A stretch of DNA of 64,000 nucleotides from Noviherbaspirillum malthae (GTDB lineage: Bacteria; Pseudomonadota; Gammaproteobacteria; Burkholderiales; Burkholderiaceae_D). The notes beneath the pieces were generated by a model that was given only the letters and a program-made list of their open reading frames with translations, had not been told where the DNA came from and made no database searches. Shown one piece after another: positions 60,896 through 64,000 of this stretch. Positions within the stretch are counted from its first letter, which is position 1. The number at the start of each line of letters is the position of its first letter. Location: assembly GCF_015352985.1 (NCBI RefSeq), contig NZ_JACYXF010000017.1:39831-103830 (forward strand). The letters run 5' to 3'. The translations under genes were made by a program, and so were the position numbers.

Positions 60896-61882
60896 CTAGC
60901 ACTGATGGTGAATCTCAATTGTCGAGTGCACGATTTCTTCATGTATCGACAGCTCATCTCGGATCTTGCTGGCTGTAAGGCATGTGTCTTCGGTGACTAC
61001 ACTTAGGGCACAGGAGTAGAACCGCCGCCCTACTCGCCAGACATGCAGGTCGACAAGCTTGGTATGCCTGATGTTGTCGTTAGCCTCGATAACCTCCCGT
61101 ATTTCCGCAACAACGGGTGCGTCCATTTCCCGATCTACTAGCACTTTACCAGTGTCTACAATCAGGTTCTTTGCCCAGACAGCCACCAGCACGGCACCGA
61201 CAATCCCCATTAATGGGTCAAGCCAATTCCATCCATACAACCATCCGCCTACCAGTGCAGCAATCGCCAGGAACGATGTGGCAGCATCTGCGATAACGTG
61301 CACGTAGGCGGACTTGAGATTGAGGTCATGGTGCCCGTGATGGTCGTCATCGCCATGTTCATGCTGACCGTGCTCATGGCCATGATGGTGCCCATGCTCA
61401 CCATGGTGATGGTGCGCACCGCCAAGAATCAGGGCGCAAGCAATGTTCACCACAAGACCGATGGCTGCAATGATAATTGCATCTCGATAGTGAATCGGCT
61501 CAGGCGCAAAGATCCGTTCAATGGAGCTGATCGCCATCACCGCTGCAATACCCAGCAAGAACACTGCACTTGTATAACCAGCCAATATCTCGATTTTCCA
61601 CGTCCCAAATGCGAACCTCGGGTCTTTTGCATACTTACGGGCAGCTGAGTACGCGAAGGCACTGAGTCCAATCGCTAGCGTATGGGAACTCATATGCCAC
61701 CCGTCAGCCAGAAGTGCCATCGAGTTGAACCACCACCCGGCCGCTATTTCAACAACCATCATTACTGCGGTAATCCACATCACGAGGCGCGTACTGCGTT
61801 CAGCAGCATGGCTTCCCTCAGCGAAAGTGTGGTCATGTACCCAATTGGAGACCTGGTTGTCGTGCCGCTGTGTACTGCTCAT
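60896..61882 (-). CDS. dmeF: DmeF-type CDF cation transporter
   Basis: A 328-aa CDF exporter. The N-terminus WVHDHTFAEGSHAAERSTRLV is the DmeF type, with CDF sites in ALLADGWHMSSHTLAIG and HVIADAATSFLAI and a long His-rich loop (GGAHHHHGEHGHHHGHEHGQ). DmeF exports Co and Ni. It follows a DUF1289 gene and dmeR on the same strand. Confidence 0.93.
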   Translation of the reverse strand: MSSTQRHDNQVSNWVHDHTFAEGSHAAERSTRLVMWITAVMMVVEIAAGWWFNSMALLADGWHMSSHTLAIGLSAFAYSAARKYAKDPRFAFGTWKIEILAGYTSAVFLLGIAAVMAISSIERIFAPEPIHYRDAIIIAAIGLVVNIACALILGGAHHHHGEHGHHHGHEHGQHEHGDDDHHGHHDLNLKSAYVHVIADAATSFLAIAALVGGWLYGWNWLDPLMGIVGAVLVAVWAKNLIVDTGKVLVDREMDAPVVAEIREVIEANDNIRHTKLVDLHVWRVGRRFYSCALSVVTEDTCLTASKIRDELSIHEEIVHSTIEIHHQC

Positions 61883-61907
61883 AACAATTCTTTCCGATAT
61901 CGATGGC

Positions 61908-62084
61908 TTACTTGCCTACCAGTTTCTTTTCGCGTCGTGCGCGTTCATTGATGATTTGGTGGCGCCGGTGGTCTGTCATTTTCTTCCACTCCCGTGCCTC
62001 TGCTGCAGTGCGCAGGCAACCAGTACAGAATCCCGTCCTGCCATCGAACTTGCACAACTCAATACAGGGTGATTTCACAGCCAT
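61908..62084 (-). CDS. DUF1289-family small protein
   Basis: A 58-aa protein with four cysteines in SPCIELCKFDGRTGFCTGC, the DUF1289 pattern (CxxxC...CxGC), a probable Fe-S or Zn site, and a basic tail. It sits between dmeR and dmeF and is too short for many gene callers. Function unknown. Confidence 0.8.
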   Translation of the reverse strand: MAVKSPCIELCKFDGRTGFCTGCLRTAAEAREWKKMTDHRRHQIINERARREKKLVGK

Positions 62085-62093
62085 CTATATGCT

Positions 62094-62384
62094 CTACTTC
62101 AGGTAGGTTCGAACGACCTCAACTAGCTCATCAGCGCCTTTTGCACGTTCAGCATCACTCTCAATCGCAGGGCTGGCCACGTGCTCACGAATATGGTCTT
62201 CAATGACCTCAGCCATCAGGCCGTTCATCGCCCCGCGAGTCGCAGCCAGCAGTTGTAGCACCTCGGAACAACCGGCCTCGCCTTCAAGGGCACGCTCGAC
62301 CGCTTCAATCTGGCCGCGAATGCGACGTACACGGTTTAGCAATTTGGTTTTCTCGCGGGATGTGTGTGCCACTAATTTCTCCAT
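62094..62384 (-). CDS. dmeR: DmeR, CsoR/RcnR-family metal-sensing repressor
   Basis: A 96-aa all-helical repressor. The family signature is LNRVRRIRGQIEAVERALEGEAGC with Cys39 and later His64 and His68 in VIEDHIREHV, the Ni/Co ligand set. It represses dmeF until Co or Ni binds. First gene of dmeR-DUF1289-dmeF. Confidence 0.92.
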   Translation of the reverse strand: MEKLVAHTSREKTKLLNRVRRIRGQIEAVERALEGEAGCSEVLQLLAATRGAMNGLMAEVIEDHIREHVASPAIESDAERAKGADELVEVVRTYLK

Positions 62385-62391
62385 AAGGCTA

Positions 62392-62408
62392 ATACCATAG
62401 GGGGGTAT
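62392..62408 (-). promoter_or_regulatory. DmeR operator
   Basis: ATACCATAGGGGGGTAT has the G-tract and ATAC/GTAT ends typical of CsoR/RcnR-family sites. It lies 8 nt before the dmeR start and overlaps the putative promoter. Confidence 0.7.
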
Positions 62409-62412
62409 ACTA

Positions 62413-62688
62413 TCAGAAACGTTCGATACCCTTCTGACAGGTCGTTCTTAGCCCACTACTGCCGGCGGCAAATTTGGTAGTGTCGACGTTGGCATCGCCC
62501 GTACTGGAACGGATCGCCTTGGCGAGAGCAGCGAAATCATCTGCATGCATGTTTTGTAGATCGGGCCCCACCAGGTTGTTGGCCATGAGGACGCCGCTAA
62601 CCGTCCCTTCAGTTTCAGGGCACGCCTGCGGTCCCGCAGGTCCATTAACCAGGTTCGAGCGATAAACTGTAATGACACCGCCAGCCAT
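62413..62688 (-). pseudogene. CHRD-domain-like fragment
   Basis: A 91-aa frame resembling the C-terminal half of a CHRD domain: GVLMANNLVGPDLQNMHADDFAALAKAIRSSTGDANVDTTKF. The usual final VHTxxNPGGEIRGQ part is altered (GSSGLRTTCQKGIERF) and no signal peptide is present. It is most likely a decayed remnant. Confidence 0.55.
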
Positions 62689-63126
62689 ATGGCGTTGCCC
62701 GAAATAAATAGGAGCTTGTGTTAACGGACTGCTGAAACCGGAATACGAAGGTATGTAATCGCGAAGAAGTCGGCGGCACTTTATTATGATCAGGTTGTAA
62801 GCGCTGTTTGCCTGAGCCGGTAAAGGCTTCGTAGGGTTGCGCGTTGTTCGTCGAAGGCCGTGCTTTTAGGGAAACCCTCGGTCTCCCTGACGTTTGCGAT
62901 GGGAAGATGAGCTTGTTGCGAATAATTGACTTTTCCACACTCTTTGCCATAAGCATTTCCGTATCGTCCCATCTATTGCAAAATTGCTATTGAACTAAGC
63001 GCGCGATAGTGGTTGCCCATATGCAACCTGTATGCGACCATCTTCCCTCTCGTACGGCAAACTCGATAACGAGAAGATGTTGGTAATATGGCAATTTTGA
63101 AGACGATGATTTGAAGGAAGTATGCT
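62689..63126. other. Gene-free stretch between the dme region and the GGDEF gene
   Basis: No supported gene. The right end carries the GGDEF gene's ribosome site (GAAGGAAG). Earlier bases may hold remnants of the CHRD gene. Confidence 0.45.
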
Positions 63127-63873
63127 GTGCCGGGAATCGATCCCCTTGCTTTTATTATCATTTCCGCAGCTTTCGGTACCCTATGTGCTTTTGTCCTGTT
63201 TGTGCTGGGTTCCGGATTCCTTCGCGATATCAAGGGACTTGCGCACTGGGGTGCCGCTTGCATTACGATGGCTACGGCAGCATTCTTGTTTGCCCTGCGC
63301 GGAACAGTTCCGGTCTTGTTTTCGAGCTTTCTGCCAAATCTGCTAGTCGCTGTCGGCGTCGTTACCATGCACGCCAGTCTGACTGAGTATGGCGGCTTTA
63401 AAAGAAAGACAAAACTGCTGTTTCTTATATTGGGTGCCGCAGCACTTGCCCTGGCGTGGTTCACCTTCGTACAAGACAACTATCGGGCTCGCGTCATCAC
63501 CATGAGCAGTACGCTTACTGTCCTCTTTACTGCATGCGCTCTATTGATTTTCCGGCTCAAGAAAAAAGGATTCGCGGAGCGATTTACCGGGTTGCTGTTT
63601 CTGGCTACCTCGGTCGTCATGCTGGCCCGTTGCACTGCCGCTTTCTTACAAAACAGCCGTGTGAGGCCAGATACCGATACCTCTCTGGTTCATAGCGTCT
63701 ACATGGGCACGTTTGCCTTCTCGCTCGTCGCGCTTAGCCTCGGCTTCATGCTCATGGTCAGCCGTGCGATGCACATGAAACTCGAATTCCTGGCGACACG
63801 GGACCAAATGACGGGCGTGTACCGACGGGATGCGTTTCTTGCGCTGCTGGACCAGACGATTGCACAATCGAGA
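63127..63873 (+). pseudogene. Membrane GGDEF-type protein, interrupted by an IS66 element
   Basis: A frame of six or seven membrane helices (ALAWFTFVQ, VLFTACALLIF, FAFSLVALSLGFMLM) followed by the first part of a GGDEF domain (ATRDQMTGVYRRDAFLALLDQTI). It stops being GGDEF at about 63873, where GTAAGCGG begins, the IS66 end. Reading through gives an unrelated tail. Start GTG 63127 with GAAGGAAG upstream. A diguanylate cyclase is the probable original product. Confidence 0.75.
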
Positions 63874-64000
63874 GTAAGCGGTCTTTCAAACACGTCCTTG
63901 CGCCGAGAACATGAATGCAAGAAGCTACCCGTTTTCATCAAACGGAGGAAGCGGGATGTCAACGGTGAGTCTGGAACAATGGCGTGTGCACATTGAAGCA
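63874..64000 (+). mobile_element. Left end of an IS66-family insertion sequence, partial
   Basis: The terminal sequence GTAAGCGGTCTTTCAAACACG is typical of IS66 inverted repeats (GTAA start). The 8 bases before it, AATCGAGA (63866-63873), are the expected target-site duplication; the other copy lies beyond the window. The element continues to the right edge. Confidence 0.75.
63956..64000 (+). CDS. tnpA: IS66 accessory protein TnpA, 5' part only
   Basis: The frame MSTVSLEQWRVHIEA matches the start of the IS66 TnpA (orfA) accessory protein. ATG 63956 is preceded by GGAGG 9 nt upstream. The gene runs beyond the window. Confidence 0.7.
   Translation, partial: MSTVSLEQWRVHIEA

Overview
The window looks like the chromosome of a Burkholderiales betaproteobacterium, possibly an Oxalobacteraceae/Herminiimonas-type organism. 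This is inferred from gene content (imuA-imuB-dnaE2 under a LexA box, czcICBA with a DUF3703 gene, HU, PACE transporter, dmeRF, ars cluster) and not from any phylogenetic marker. No rRNA, tRNA, CRISPR array or integrase was seen.

Layout. (1) 1-5026: a plus-strand thiol/disulfide operon: TlpA-like protein, Lpd-like flavoprotein, DsrE-like protein, DsbD, and a lipoprotein DsbG/DsbC relative. (2) 5.5-11.0 kb: the SOS mutagenesis cassette imuA-imuB-dnaE2 behind a LexA box. (3) 11.2-27.3 kb: an accessory region with a PACE efflux protein, an AAA+ ATPase, HU, a coupled three-gene operon (ribbon-helix-helix protein, 1506-aa SF1 helicase-endonuclease, J-domain protein), an HD-domain protein, a coupled four-gene ubiquitin-like conjugation operon (Ubl, E2, JAB peptidase, E1) and, divergent from it, a HigB-like toxin with an XRE-ImmA/IrrE protein. 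(4) 27.6-34.0 kb: a MerR regulator controlling a CDF-type transporter with three HMA-like repeats, followed by lspA, a stand-alone DsbD-alpha domain and lnt; then AraC and a fatty acid hydroxylase/sterol desaturase-like protein. (5) 34.3-48.2 kb: twin tiny lipoproteins and a minus-strand metal island (czcI copies, CDFs, czcCBA, DsbA/DsbB, SCO1, PCuAC). (6) 48.4-49.9 kb: CadR-like MerR regulator followed by a TIR protein. (7) 49.9-54.4 kb: an arsenic operon (arsR, arsI, arsN, arsC, acr3, arsC, arsH and a truncated arsO). (8) 54.6-62.7 kb: Mn riboswitch and mntP, a cusBAF-type Cu/Ag system whose cusB start is eroded, and dmeR-DUF1289-dmeF. (9) 63.1 kb to the edge: a GGDEF gene cut by an IS66-family element.

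The metal genes form a coherent Co/Zn/Cd, Cu/Ag, Ni/Co, Mn and As detoxification island. Envelope thiol chemistry (four Dsb-type loci) and lipoprotein maturation (lspA, lnt) are interleaved with it. The most promising less-described systems are the ubiquitin-like operon, whose E1 and E2 appear to lack the canonical catalytic cysteines, and the RHH / helicase-nuclease / J-domain operon.
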